Notes under the pieces: model-generated
The model's database searches: none
The model's input: only the letters and a program-made list of their open reading frames with translations
Told to the model about the DNA's origin: nothing
Assembly: GCA_009733575.1 (NCBI GenBank)
Contig: ML770113.1
Coordinates: 1-19,295 of the forward strand
Direction of reading: 5' to 3'
DNA length: 19,295 nucleotides
Source: Gymnopus androsaceus JB14
Lineage: Eukaryota > Basidiomycota > Agaricomycetes > Agaricales > Omphalotaceae
Shown: in pieces, positions 9,484 through 18,417 of the stretch
Layout: every line of letters starts with the position of its first letter
Numbering within the stretch: position 1 is the stretch's first letter
Position numbers and translations under genes: made by a program

Positions 9484-10036
9484 TGTCACGCCGGAGTTTG
9501 CCCGAAACACGTCTCCTTCACTCTTGCTGGCAGTTGCCACGTTGCGTAGTTCTCATCCTTTCGGATTCATCCCCATAGCTGCTGCCGCCCCCTCAGGTTT
9601 CAACCTTATGAGCATACTCTTCTGTGACTCTAGTACCTTAGCCTCTTGATTGATAAATAATCACCTAGGACACTCAAAACACTCAGTTCATATTGCACAA
9701 AGGATTTTGGAGATGAGATTGCACTCCACAGAGTAAACAGCCGGTGCCGGGTGCATATCTCACTCTTCAGAGTTCCTTTACCTTCTCAAATCACTTCCTA
9801 GCTTGCAACTTTCCTTATACCTCTGAAACCTCATAGCTCTTACCTTGTTTAACCCACCAGCATCAAGAAACTCTTGTTGTTCGTTGTGTCACGATCAGTC
9901 TTGCCAACAACATGTAATTGCAGTAATTCTTGCACCAGTATGGCTTTTTTATTGCTACACACAGCCAGTACATTGCTCATGACCGACTTGTCTCAATTTC
10001 GATGAATTTGTGACCCGTTAGGACTCCGGTGTGACA
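9484..10036. mobile_element. solo LTR, 553 bp
   Basis: The segment starts TGTCACGCCGGAGT and ends ACTCCGGTGTGACA: a 14-bp terminal inverted repeat with one mismatch and the TG...CA ends of an LTR. Its length fits fungal LTR retrotransposons. No second LTR or internal coding region is attached, so it looks like a solo LTR. The 5-bp flanks (GTGCC on the left, GCTGG on the right) do not match, so the insertion has been rearranged or has diverged. Orientation is unknown; an AATAAA string on the minus strand near 9950 would suit minus-strand transcription. Confidence 0.65.
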
Positions 10037-10083
10037 GCTGGTGCTACGGCCATCGCGGAAGGGTTGTTTCGGGGTTGTTTCGA

Positions 10084-10124
10084 GGTTGTTTTCAGTCAAC
10101 AGGGTTGTTTAATAGAATTATCCC
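10084..10124 (+). repeat. right arm of the 41-bp inverted repeat
   Basis: Inverted partner of 9412-9452. Just before it the motif GGGTTGTTTC/GGTTGTTT is repeated three times (10060-10090). In the plus frame it reads GCFQSTGLFNRIIPG and then meets a stop, so it is a dead coding fragment of the same family as 9174-9473. Confidence 0.75.
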
Positions 10125-10864
10125 GGGCATAGTTTGAGTTGTACACGACTCCCTTCGATATCCCAGTGACTTTTATGGTGTGTCACAGATGAAGCGCTAT
10201 CATACGGACTCATTGAATAACCCAAAAGAATTTACACCAGTGATTTACCTGAGAATAATATTATGATCAGCCTTCAGCAGCTGGGATATGGTGTCCTTGT
10301 TCGTGATATTGCGTCTGTGGTATTCTAGCAAGGCAGCATGGACCTCTGTATCGCCAATGGGGGCTTCAATGCAAAAAAAAAAAAAAAAAAAAAAAGGTAA
10401 ACCGCCATGGGATGCAAGAGCTCATAAATCACTTATCTTTGTGATAATCATATGCTTATTCAAATATGTATACAATATCCCTATCACCGATCAGACCCCC
10501 ATTGCCGTATCCAGCTTGACCAGCTGATACCAAATTCCAACAAGCTGCTGACTCCGGCAGCCTCGCTTAGCATCCCTCCTGCATGGCGCACTCCATTAAT
10601 TGACCATCCTCTTATTTTTCATTGTTACGGTAAGTCATCCACTGGTGTAAAGGAAATGAGCATGTTGCGTTATGCATGCCGGTTGAGTCGGATCGTAAGC
10701 ACCACATCTGCTTTTAGCCGAGATATTTTCCTTAAGGGGAGTCGCTTCACATAAGTATCGAATCGAGCCTGTACATTGTGCCTGTGTTTTTCTTAATATC
10801 CGATCGTGATCCGCTGGAAGACCCGTGAGAGAGTTAGCGCCAAGACAACTCTTCTCCCTCTCCC
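10125..10864. other. intergenic region upstream of the deaminase gene
   Basis: No convincing gene. It contains an A23 tract at 10373-10395 and short plus-strand open frames (10452-10754, followed by a GTAAGT) that resemble nothing known to me. The last 70 bp (10797-10864) are C/T-rich (TTCTCCCTCTCCC) directly before the ATG at 10865, which is common for fungal 5' leaders. Confidence 0.45.
10373..10395 (+). repeat. poly(A) tract, A23
   Basis: Twenty-three consecutive A residues followed by GGTAAACC. It could be a retroposed 3' end, but no LINE or SINE body was found directly before it; simple slippage is equally possible. Confidence 0.9.
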
Positions 10865-12988
10865 ATGGCAGACTCTCAGCAATCGCCTGCACCCCTCACT
10901 GACAGTCTCCGGTCGGATGTTCTTCTTCTTTCTACTCAACTTAGCGGCAAGCAGAGCACCTCTTCTGAATCTCACCCAACGGATATGGAATTGTCGCTTT
11001 TTGTTGACATCTCCACCCTTCTTGCTATTGGCCATAGTCATAGTCCTGATGCGAAGAATGTGAATGCAGTTTTGGGAAAAATTACCCTGACTGGGACTGA
11101 GAACTCGCTATGGAATTCCTTGTCTGTGCTGAAAATGCCAAACAGGATGACACTCAGGTCAGAGCGCTCAAAGGACAGCTCAAAAACAAACCTCCACAGG
11201 GTAGAAAGGAGAAGGACATGGACGCACCGAGTGCACCAATAGCGGGGAAGAACAAAGAGCAGTCTGCCAAGAGCGCAGAGGATATTGTGCATTTGGACGT
11301 TATAATCCCAATGGCAGAGAATGGCAGGAAGCTACTCGATAAGTGGGATGATAAGCAGGAACCAAACAAAGAGAGTGTGCAAAGCAACAAGTGGGTTTAC
11401 ATCTATCTATTGAATGGCTGACTTACATGACTCTCAGTGACTTTCCCTTCGGAGCGCACCTTCAAGATTTGTTTGACGTGATTGCCTCCCTAAGGCGCCC
11501 GGAAAGTTCAGACCAGTCGAGCGATTTGTTGCCTTTCCAACTCTTCATTCATCACCGCGCTTATCGAAAACTTGGCTGGCGAGTGCTACTGTTTTCCACA
11601 CACTGGGGTAAATCACCATTCGATATCATTTCCGACTGCCTACCAGACCCCAATTTGAAATCGGAATCCTTCCAATTCCCAGGTGGGAGTTCGCCCTTCC
11701 ATGACACACTCGCGCGCTACGTGCCCCCGGAGTCGACTCAATCAGGAGATGTTTATCTGGTCAATTCTAACAATGCCGCCCGATGGCTTGCATTGTTCAA
11801 GAGCGCCTGGGCTAAACTGCAGTCACATCTGTTGGTCAAAGAGTCCGACGGGAAAAATCCTAAGGTTAGGACAGACTCACCAAGCGCTGAGTCAGGTCAG
11901 GCGTATAGTTGCTATAATGGTGACTTTGGAACGCCTGATAGATGTCTTTAAACATCTTTTATCTGCTAATGGGGTTGCTCAAGCTTTAGCTAAAGCTGGT
12001 AAGTTGGAGAGTCTTTACACTTTTGATTGTTGCGCTCATGCTTTTCCAGAGCTCGCACAGTATCATAACCGTGTTCAGAGTCCAATAGAACCAAATACCG
12101 CAATCAGTGAAAATGATGAAGATGATGACGATGAGTTAGAGTTGCCTAGCCAGAGCACTGACTGTGAGTCTTGTCACTTATAGCATTCTTGACTATGTGC
12201 TACATCTATCCTCCAGTTTTCAACCTTATCCAAAACCCGCAACAAGCAGTTGTGCGTCTTCTACAAGGTCTGAAAACTGTCTTGGCATGGCAAACCTCCT
12301 CCAGGCATATTCACCAAAAAGCAACATATTTCGGACAACTAGTTGACGGAAAACTAGTTAAATTTCGTCTCTCCCGATTTTGCTACCATAAGGATGTATT
12401 GCAATCTACTGCATTTGATGTCGACGCAGTGTTGCCTTTGCTTCGAGAATGGCAGGCACCCTCGGACAATCCTTACACGCGCCAGCAAGCTGAGAGCATC
12501 ATCCACCGAACTTTGAATGCAAAGGTTCATGCTGAAGCGGCGCTCATGGACTGGATCACTACGTTGAAAGAGGTGGGACTTCTAATCTTCCATGTTGAGT
12601 TTAACTATCATCAGACTCATATTTCCCGCTCTAGGGCGATAATACACATCAGGATTGGCCCATTGGCGTTAGCAAGAAATGCTGCCAATTATGTTGGTCA
12701 CTCCATAATAAGTACAAGTCAAAAGGATTCAAATTCGTACTACCAGGTACTCATGGTACCTTCTATCCTTGGCTTCCTCCCCCTGGGATCCCTGACAGTA
12801 TTTTGCTTGAACTTCGAAATGAGTTGCTTGCTGCATGCAAGACAATGGTTGCAGGTCATTCCAGACACAGCTCTGCTAGCTCCGCCACAAGTCATGTGGA
12901 TACTGATTTGCACCATTGGGAAACAGCTTTCAACAGATATATGATGAATGCGCTGAACAATAGGCTACTGGGATTGGGGCATGTGTAA
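10865..12988 (+). CDS. OTT_1508-like deaminase-fold protein (fungal)
   Basis: Model of six exons: 10865-11059, 11146-11390, 11438-11864, 11896-12163, 12217-12572 and 12635-12988, giving 614 residues. Well-supported introns are 11391-11437 (GTGGGT...CAG), 12164-12216 (GTGAGT...CAG) and 12573-12634 (62 nt). The zinc-site motifs of the cytidine-deaminase fold are present: KVHAEAAL (His codon 12528-12530, Glu 12534-12536) and SKKCCQLCW (CxxC, 12683-12694), followed by PGTHGTFYPW. This matches the OTT_1508-like deaminase family described in fungi. An acidic linker (NDEDDDDELEL) lies just upstream of the 12164-12216 intron. The substrate is unknown; nucleic acid or nucleotide deamination is a family-level guess. 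Weak points: the 11060-11145 intron has a poor donor, and the step between exons 3 and 4 is only 31 nt, so either a very short intron or a one-base frameshift is present. The last exons look intact. No neighbouring gene shares its strand closely. Confidence 0.78.
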
Positions 12989-13339
12989 AGTTCGTAGATA
13001 GGATGGACATTTTTTGTTGTATCACTATATTCTTAACATCTTTTATTTAATAATATTGATTCCCAAGAACTCCACATTTGCTCACATGATATGAGACTAA
13101 GACTAGCTCACCAATCTTGAATTTTATACATAATATAACAAGTTGTGAAAAAGTGGGGCAGTGAGCAGTCGCATAAGGTAGAAGGGCTTACAAAATTCTC
13201 AGCTACGGCGGCACATGGTACCAGCAGTTGAAACCAAACACGAGCAAGCATCGTTGCAACGAGCAGGTGACGCTGCCCTTTGGCTCCGGCCCGGGATGCC
13301 ATAGGCTGAACTTCGCGATGCCGAGAGTCAACCATAATA
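12989..13339. other. 3' region of the deaminase gene and 84-bp repeat
   Basis: The deaminase stop codon is followed by AT-rich sequence (TTTATTTAATAATATTGA near 13040). From 13189 an 84-bp repeat shared with 15577-15660 begins. No separate gene is supported. Confidence 0.5.
13189..13272. repeat. 84-bp dispersed repeat, copy 1
   Basis: Matches 15577-15660 in direct orientation with about 9 differences in 84 bases and no gaps; the longest identical run is CAGTTGAAACCAAACACGAG and beyond. Both copies stay open on the minus strand (ATMLARVWFQL in each), but no larger frame supports a gene. Confidence 0.8.
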
Positions 13340-14074
13340 TTAACCATTGTTGTCGACATCATCATCTCCGCCGTTGGTAACAGTGTCTTCTTTAGCCGTC
13401 TGCGCACTCAGGACAGCTTTGCAAATTTCCTCATCGGTGCTTTCATCAGCTGTGACCATGATCTTCTCGCTTTCCGGGTTTAACAGCGAGTCCCTCACCC
13501 AACCCGAAACAAGTGGCTGAGTCAATTGAAGATTCGGATAGATGGGGTCAAAATGACGAGCACAGTCTTTGATTGGTTTTTACCATTGGCATAATGCCAA
13601 TTAAGGATTTCGATATGCTATGCAACAGTTATGCTTTTTTGTGAAAATGGGTTTTTCTGGTGGTTTAATCTGACTTTTCTTTGTAGTTGTCAAAGAATAA
13701 GGCTCTTTGGCATTTGGACCTGTACATACAAATTATGAAGAGAGAAAATCCCATTGGAAAATGAACTTACGCTTTCGTTTGTTGCCTACAACTTTAGGAG
13801 CACCTCTGGCAAGTTCTGTAAGACGCTTTAGAATGCCTTTCTTCCTTTCATCCAGCTGTCCCAAGCCATGTTTGTAGTCCATGGCATTCTCCAGCTCGGA
13901 AATGAACTGCTCCCCGCCAACAAGATTACCTTCTTGATCCAGCCATTGTTCATCTCCATCTGATATCTTTTCCTTATTTGCAAGCTTAGCGTTGAGAGCC
14001 TTGCGTTTCTCCTCATACTGCCCCCTAATTTTTGCTAGTCCATCTTTCAGGACTGCCAAAGGACTGTTAGCCAT
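13340..14074 (-). pseudogene. pogo/Tigger-like transposase relic without its DDE core
   Basis: ATG at 14074 starts MANSPLAVLKDGLAKIRGQY, an acidic coiled-coil N-terminus (about 103 codons) ending in a GTAAGT donor; a 3' part resumes with GPNAKEPYSL and PPEKPIFTKK. Then come pieces of a CENP-B/pogo type helix-turn-helix: IEILNWHYANGKNQSKT (about 13615-13565) and, after a small indel, RHFDPIYPNLQLTQPLVSGW (about 13555-13490). A TAG stop interrupts this domain near 13618. Directly after the helix-turn-helix comes a tail rich in acidic residues (STDEEICKAVLSAQ, GGDDDVDNNG) that resembles the extreme C-terminus of this transposase family, so the whole DDE catalytic domain is missing. Dead element; family call from recalled consensus, not a search. 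Confidence 0.68.
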
Positions 14075-14564
14075 ACAGGATAGGAAGATGTTGAGGCAGA
14101 TGCAGCTTAATCCTCTTAGAAAATGTCATAGAAAATGGCAAAAAATTATGCAATTAAATTGTTATGGAAAATCTGAAACAATGGACACTGTTGTGGGGAG
14201 TGGCAACCTGGTGATAATCATCAAGGGTACAGGTTATGGGAAAAAATATAGCGGGGACCATCCCCAAAAAGGTATGGATTATGGGTTATGGGTTATGTAC
14301 AGTATTTCCCTGTAAACCAAGTCGGTAACCTGGAAAACATATGGGGTAAGAGGGAGTATGGGTTATGAGGGGCATGGGTTAAGAGGGAGTCGACTTTATA
14401 TATATGATGTATACAATAGCGTGGATAATGAGAGGTACAAGTCTAGATACATGATATGATGTGGCTCAAATGCTCAAAAACATCAAATAAGGACAATGGA
14501 CACCATGCAAGTGGACATTTGCATTAAAGTATCTAGGTAATAATGAGTATGATAGAATGCAATC
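14075..14564. other. repeat-rich spacer upstream of the transposase relic
   Basis: Contains short degenerate repeats: GGATTATGGGTTATGGGTTATG (about 14275-14297), TATGGGTTATGAGGGGCATGGGTTA and two copies of GG(G)TTAAGAGGGAGT-like sequence (14343-14392). These could be subterminal repeats of the pogo-like element, but no matching end was found on its 3' side. Nothing coding is supported. Confidence 0.5.
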
Positions 14565-15101
14565 TCAGTCGATGACATACCAAGGTTCAAGAGTATCCTC
14601 ATAGATGGATTTTGAGCTCCGGGTGAGGTTGATGGCAGTCTCTCTGGTCTCTCCATCTACACCGCCGACAATGACATTTCGTTTTCTGGTACCCATCCAG
14701 ACAATCTTGTCCTGTTCCTCTGGTTGAGCGATCTCCTTGCCACCGCTATGTACATTGATGCCGGTGCATACCACTTCATCTTCTTCATCCAATACAATCT
14801 CTTCGCTTTTCTCTTGCTCATCTGGACTATGCTTGGATTGAATCTCATTGATCTCATTAGGACCTCTGTCATTCGACTCGGAATCAGCCTTGTTAGAAGA
14901 GTCTTGTTCGGAATTGGTATTCTCTCCATTGGACTCTTCTTCGGAAGTGGTATCCTCTTCATTGGACTGTTCTCCAGAATTGGTATCCTCTCCATTGGAC
15001 TCTTCTCCAGAATTGGTATCCTCTCCATCGGACTTTTCTCCAGAATCAGTGTTTACTCTATTGGATGCTTTCTTCAACCAATTGGGATTCAAGGCTGTCA
15101 T
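14565..15101 (-). CDS. acidic low-complexity protein with 11-residue repeats (hypothetical)
   Basis: ATG at 15101 in an open frame of about 178 codons. After MTALNPNWLKKASNRV it has four 11-residue repeats of the type SNGEDTNSGEE encoded by 15042-14911, then an acidic stretch (EEIVLDEEDEVV) and a C-terminal part with GTRKRN and ETAINLTRSSKS. The frame ends just after a possible GTATGT donor (EDTLEPW then GTATGTC), so a further exon below 14570 is likely. The frame is also open upstream of the ATG to 15173. It is predicted disordered; no known domain. Open frames on the opposite strand here are shadows of the repeat. Whether it is expressed is unknown. Confidence 0.5.
   Translation of the reverse strand: MTALNPNWLKKASNRVNTDSGEKSDGEDTNSGEESNGEDTNSGEQSNEEDTTSEEESNGENTNSEQDSSNKADSESNDRGPNEINEIQSKHSPDEQEKSEEIVLDEEDEVVCTGINVHSGGKEIAQPEEQDKIVWMGTRKRNVIVGGVDGETRETAINLTRSSKSIYEDTLEPWYVID
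14911..15042 (-). repeat. 33-bp minisatellite, four units
   Basis: Units at 14911-14943, 14944-14976, 14977-15009 and 15010-15042, each 33 bp (plus-strand core GAATTGGTATCCTCTCCATT). They differ by a few substitutions and no indels, which keeps the 11-codon acidic repeat in frame. A partial fifth unit follows. Confidence 0.9.
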
Positions 15102-15173
15102 GGCGCATAGGGGAGCGTGAGGATCCCGCTGGACTGGGGGCTTGTAGATTTTTGTGCAGGCCACTGTGTCCAA

Positions 15174-16029
15174 GGGGTGGATACGTCAGTCAATCTAATA
15201 TGATCATGAGCTTGACACAACCAAAATTTACTTTGCTTTTGGGATTTGGTGCTGCGAGCTTGGCACAATCAAATAATAGAGCTAGAAAGTGTGTTTAGTT
15301 GGCTTGGGTACACGGAAGAGAGGGATTCTCATCGGACAGTCTCTCCCCATATTTTTCAATTTTTTCCGTCGCTTTTGGTGGTTTATTTAACTTATTTAGG
15401 GCCTTGAGCCCACTCAGCTCACCGGAAAGCCTCATATTTGTGAGTACATTAAAACTTACCTGGTGACAGTGAAGTTCGTCGAAAATTGAGCAGTGGGCAG
15501 TGCGTTAATCACCCAATGACGGAGAAGGGAGCCAAGGATTGTTAAGTATGGACAATGGCAGCATTGAGGAAGAGTTTACATAATTCTCAACTGCGGCGGC
15601 ACAGGGCGCCGGCAGTTGAAACCAAACACGAGCAAGCATTGTTGCAAGGAGCAGGTGACGGCAAAAATTGTTCAATTCCATCATAGCCACCCAACGCGTC
15701 GCGTTTTTTGCATCTTTCCTCCAACCACCATATCTCTCCCATCTCTGCTTCAAAATCATTCAAATCTATGAGATTATAAGCGAAATAATTCACATTGACA
15801 CTTTTTTCAAAAATCTGACCCAATAAACAGCCTATTGACGCCCTTGTTGGAGAGATTGAGAACCGTGATTTCATACAGGGACCTCTACAGCTAGTATGTT
15901 AAGATTACCTTCATCCTTCAATTTCTACTGATTTTTTATTACCCTTCTCGCCCCAAAAACGTCATATTTGCACCTGTCTTTTCAACCACCATCATCCCAC
16001 ACTCATAAACTACATTCTCTTCTCTCAAT
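15174..16029. other. intergenic region with the second 84-bp repeat
   Basis: Two near copies of GAGCTTGACACAACCAAA lie at about 15209 and 15257. The 84-bp repeat copy 2 is at 15577-15660. Minus-strand open frames at 15505-15874 (e.g. DFEAEMGEIWW) resemble no family I know and overlap each other. From about 15900 the plus strand is pyrimidine-rich and probably the promoter of the next gene. Confidence 0.45.
15577..15660. repeat. 84-bp dispersed repeat, copy 2
   Basis: Direct-orientation partner of 13189-13272, about 89 percent identical over 84 ungapped bases. The two copies lie 2.4 kb apart and bracket the transposase relic and the acidic ORF. Confidence 0.8.
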
Positions 16030-17087
16030 ATGTTCTTCAATATCATCTATGTGACTTTTCTTCCTCTCCTTGTTGGCACTATGGTCTCGCCCAGTCATAC
16101 TGATGAATTTGCCATTCCCCAAGAAGTTGCTTGACACTTCACCAATGCCTAATGTCTTGTGTATGGTTTTCTGTTGAAGGCTCCTCATCATTGTCATCAT
16201 GATACTCGCAAGTCATATTTATCACTTTTTTTCTTCTTGACACATTGCTAAGTCCAAATTGCCCAATGCAGGCACTCACAAACAATGTGCTGCATCTCAG
16301 AGTGCTATCAAACCCTTGTAAGTTTTTTTTCTCCTTGTGTCTGCTCCTTCTTACACTTCTCTTCTTTCCCCGGTTCTGAAGCCTGTATCGAGGTCATGGC
16401 CAAGTCAGATGACACCACCAGCTACAGATACCTCCACAAGTACCCCAATAGCAACAACTCTGTGAAGCTCAACAGAATTTCAATGAATGTCTCTGCTTCG
16501 TAATTGCCAAACTATTCCTAAGCGAGTTTAATGGGAGACTTTTGTCAGTTTCTTTCATCTCATTGCTCACCCTCTAACTTGTCTTTACAGAACGGTCCCG
16601 ACGTCAAGTATGCATTCCTCGGTTCCATTGACCACGGCGATGGGTATGTCTCTTCTATTTCAACTTGAACGCATCTACAACGGGCAATCTTACTTCACCA
16701 GCGTCAATGAACGTAAGTTTCCCTGCTCTCTAACAGAGAATGACTGATGCTGACCTTTCTTTCCAGGGGAGATCACACCCAAACACTCATATGTATCATT
16801 TGACCTATGCTCAAGCTAATGGTGAGATGTCTACCCTTCGCTATCCAGATCTTCATCGCTTTTCTTTCCTTTGCACATGATCTCAACTAATATTTTATCT
16901 CTCTCTCCAACAGCACTGTTCATTGCAAGTTCATTGTTGACCACTGTAAAAACCATATGGTAAGTGTTTTATTTAGTTTCGTCACTCTTTTGTCGCCCAC
17001 TTATTTTCTTCCGTAGTCTACCTTTCGATTCATTATTTGTTGCTTACCATTCTCTTTCAATTCAGAACTTGCTGCCCTATGCAACTA

Positions 17088-17603
17088 CTGTAATATTTCG
17101 ACCATAAGTTTGGTAGGTGTTATGCGTTACGGCCGAACTTCAAATTCTACCTAGTTCAGAGGCCAGCGTGATGCATTATGGTTGTAAATTTAGCTCAAAG
17201 TGATAGCGTGCCGTAGGCGCGCCTCATCATATCACATCCTCAGTCATCATGGGCTTTAGCCTCAAAGGACAAGAAACGCCGTGGCAAATCCATTTTTATA
17301 CCCAAGAATGCGAAACATTCACTCCTTCCTGATGGACATATCTCGATCTGGGATATGCTCAAGTTTGAGCTTCCCTCTATTATGTCCACACGCGCTGAAA
17401 CCATTCCAAGCTTCGAGAATTTCTTCAAGATGATAGCGGGACTGAAACAGCGCTAATTTCACCTGGTTACTTGATTTAGTATGTGTTACACGATCTCAGT
17501 AAGACAAGTTCAGACCCTCATGTTATGCATTATGATTTTCAATTTGGCCTAGTTCGGTACCCTTGCATTACGGTTATGCAAACTTATGGTCGAAACGCTA
17601 CAG
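17088..17603. mobile_element. 516-bp non-autonomous TIR element (Tc1/mariner-pogo type) in an exon
   Basis: The ends are inverted repeats: CTGTAATATTTCGACCATAA... at 17088 and its partner ending ...TTATGGTCGAAACGCTACAG at 17603, 22 of 25 positions matching. It is flanked on both sides by TA (17086-17087 and 17604-17605), the target duplication of the Tc1/mariner/pogo superfamily. Weaker inverted similarity continues another 30-50 bp inward. Taking out the element and one TA rejoins the host exon in frame, which independently confirms the borders. It is too short to code a transposase, but carries an open fragment (17217-17456). Confidence 0.82.
17217..17456 (+). pseudogene. 79-codon open fragment carried inside the TIR element
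   Basis: Open from just after a TAG (17214-17216) to TAA (17454-17456) with no early ATG. It contains KDKKRRGKSIFIPKN, SLLPDGHISIWDMLKF and PSFENFFKMIAGLKQR, with a composition that looks coding. I cannot place it in a family. It could be the leftover end of the parent transposase or a captured host exon. Confidence 0.45.
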
Positions 17604-17682
17604 TAATCCATATTGTTGGATTGCATTCATGGCTCCACATGACGATTCATTCATCATGCATTGGGAGGTGGGTTTTGGGTGA

Positions 17683-18014
17683 CAGGTAGACAGAGGGATT
17701 ACTGCCCATACCATTGGCTCTATGCTTTTTATGTTTTTCCTCCTTTCGTTCACTGCATTGTTAATTTTGTTATACTTCATCATTGTTTGTAGACTAAACT
17801 ATCTTGACTATTATGTGGAGTGAATTAAACCACTAAACTGGCACAGTGCAAGGGTTTCAATCCTTGTACTTCCTTGTCATACCTTATAAGGCTTCAAACC
17901 CTTGTAAGGAAACTCAGTGAACAAGATCTTGCAAAGCCATATGCGTTAACATTCATGTGATTGTCACGTGATGTGTTTATAACTTTTTATTTATGCTTGA
18001 TTCTATTTGTGGAA
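17683..18014. other. spacer after the secreted-protein relic
   Basis: AT-rich, with a small imperfect inverted repeat CAAGGGTTT...AAACCCTTG at about 17851-17907. No gene is supported. Confidence 0.5.
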
Positions 18015-18415
18015 TGGCTAGGGTTTCCTGGGGTTCCATAAGAAATGTTCATAACCTGGGGAAACTCAGGGACCCAGGGCTGCACTAGGCTGCTCTATGA
18101 CATCCAGAGACATCCCAGGGATGTCCAGGATACCTCAGGGATACCCAGGGATATGTTTGGGCAACTCAGGGATGCTCTAGAACGCCCTGGAATATACCTG
18201 GGAATACTCAAGGCTTTCCCAAAAACATGGCATATCCTGGGGCCTTTGAATCTTCCTAAGGGAATCTTGGGAGTCCCTAGGATATAGGCATTTCCCGGGG
18301 CACCCTAGGTGGCCCTGGGTGCCCAGGGCCTTTCAAAACTACTTGAGAAAACCTAGGAATTGGGCATTTCCCTGGGCTCCCCTGAGATATTCAGATATCT
18401 CAGGGCTTTAGGCAC
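18015..18415. repeat. degenerate CCCAGGG/CCTAGG-rich array
   Basis: About 400 bp packed with variants of a short near-palindrome (CCTGGGG, CTCAGGGA, CCCAGGG, CCTAGG, CCCGGGG), roughly every 10-25 bp. A longer direct repeat is visible: GGATATAGGCATTTCCCGGG (about 18279) and GGAATTGGGCATTTCCCTGG (about 18355), 76 bp apart. The array stops where the reverse transcriptase fragment begins. Open frames crossing it are accidental. Confidence 0.7.
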
Positions 18416-18417
18416 TT

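Larger units (their letters stand above)
16030..17682 (+). pseudogene. degenerate secreted-protein gene split by a transposon
   Basis: ATG at 16030 begins MFFNIIYVTFLPLLVGTMVS, a good signal peptide, but a TGA follows after 34 codons and a TAA soon after. Downstream a series of short exons with good GT-AG borders can be seen: about 16269-16317, 16382-16499 (AKSDDTTSYRYLHKY), 16591-16643 (NGPDVKYAFLGSIDHG), 16702-16712, 16767-16821, 16914-16959 (VHCKFIVDHC) and 17066-17087. Introns are longer than elsewhere (about 54-105 nt) and rich in CTCT tracts. Not all junctions keep phase, so the gene looks decayed. The last exon is cut at 17087 by the TIR element and resumes at 17606, in frame, to a TGA at 17680-17682. 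I do not recognise the family; three or more cysteines and the signal peptide suggest a small secreted protein. Confidence 0.55.

Noticed and set aside
10373..10395. A23 tract as the tail of a LINE or SINE
   Set aside because: No retroposon body, target duplication or Pol III box was found directly upstream, so it is listed only as a simple repeat.
10793..11390. Minus-strand open frames opposite the first deaminase exons
   Set aside because: No family resemblance, no splice continuity; the plus-strand exons link in phase to recognisable deaminase motifs.
14265..14400. GGGTTATG repeats as a telomere-like tract
   Set aside because: The unit is not TTAGGG, copies are few and irregular, and the region is internal to other elements.
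14724..15110. Hydrophobic plus-strand frame that looks like a membrane protein with repeats
   Set aside because: It is the antisense of the 33-bp minisatellite; the opposite frame reads as ordinary acidic disordered repeats, which is the more common outcome for such DNA.
17851..17907. CAAGGGTTT/AAACCCTTG inverted repeat as terminal repeats of an element
   Set aside because: Arms are only about 9 bp and the span is under 60 bp; no target duplication was seen.
18045..18287. Plus-strand frame across the CCCAGGG array
   Set aside because: Its composition follows the short repeat motif, and the frame does not continue into the reverse transcriptase as a known domain.
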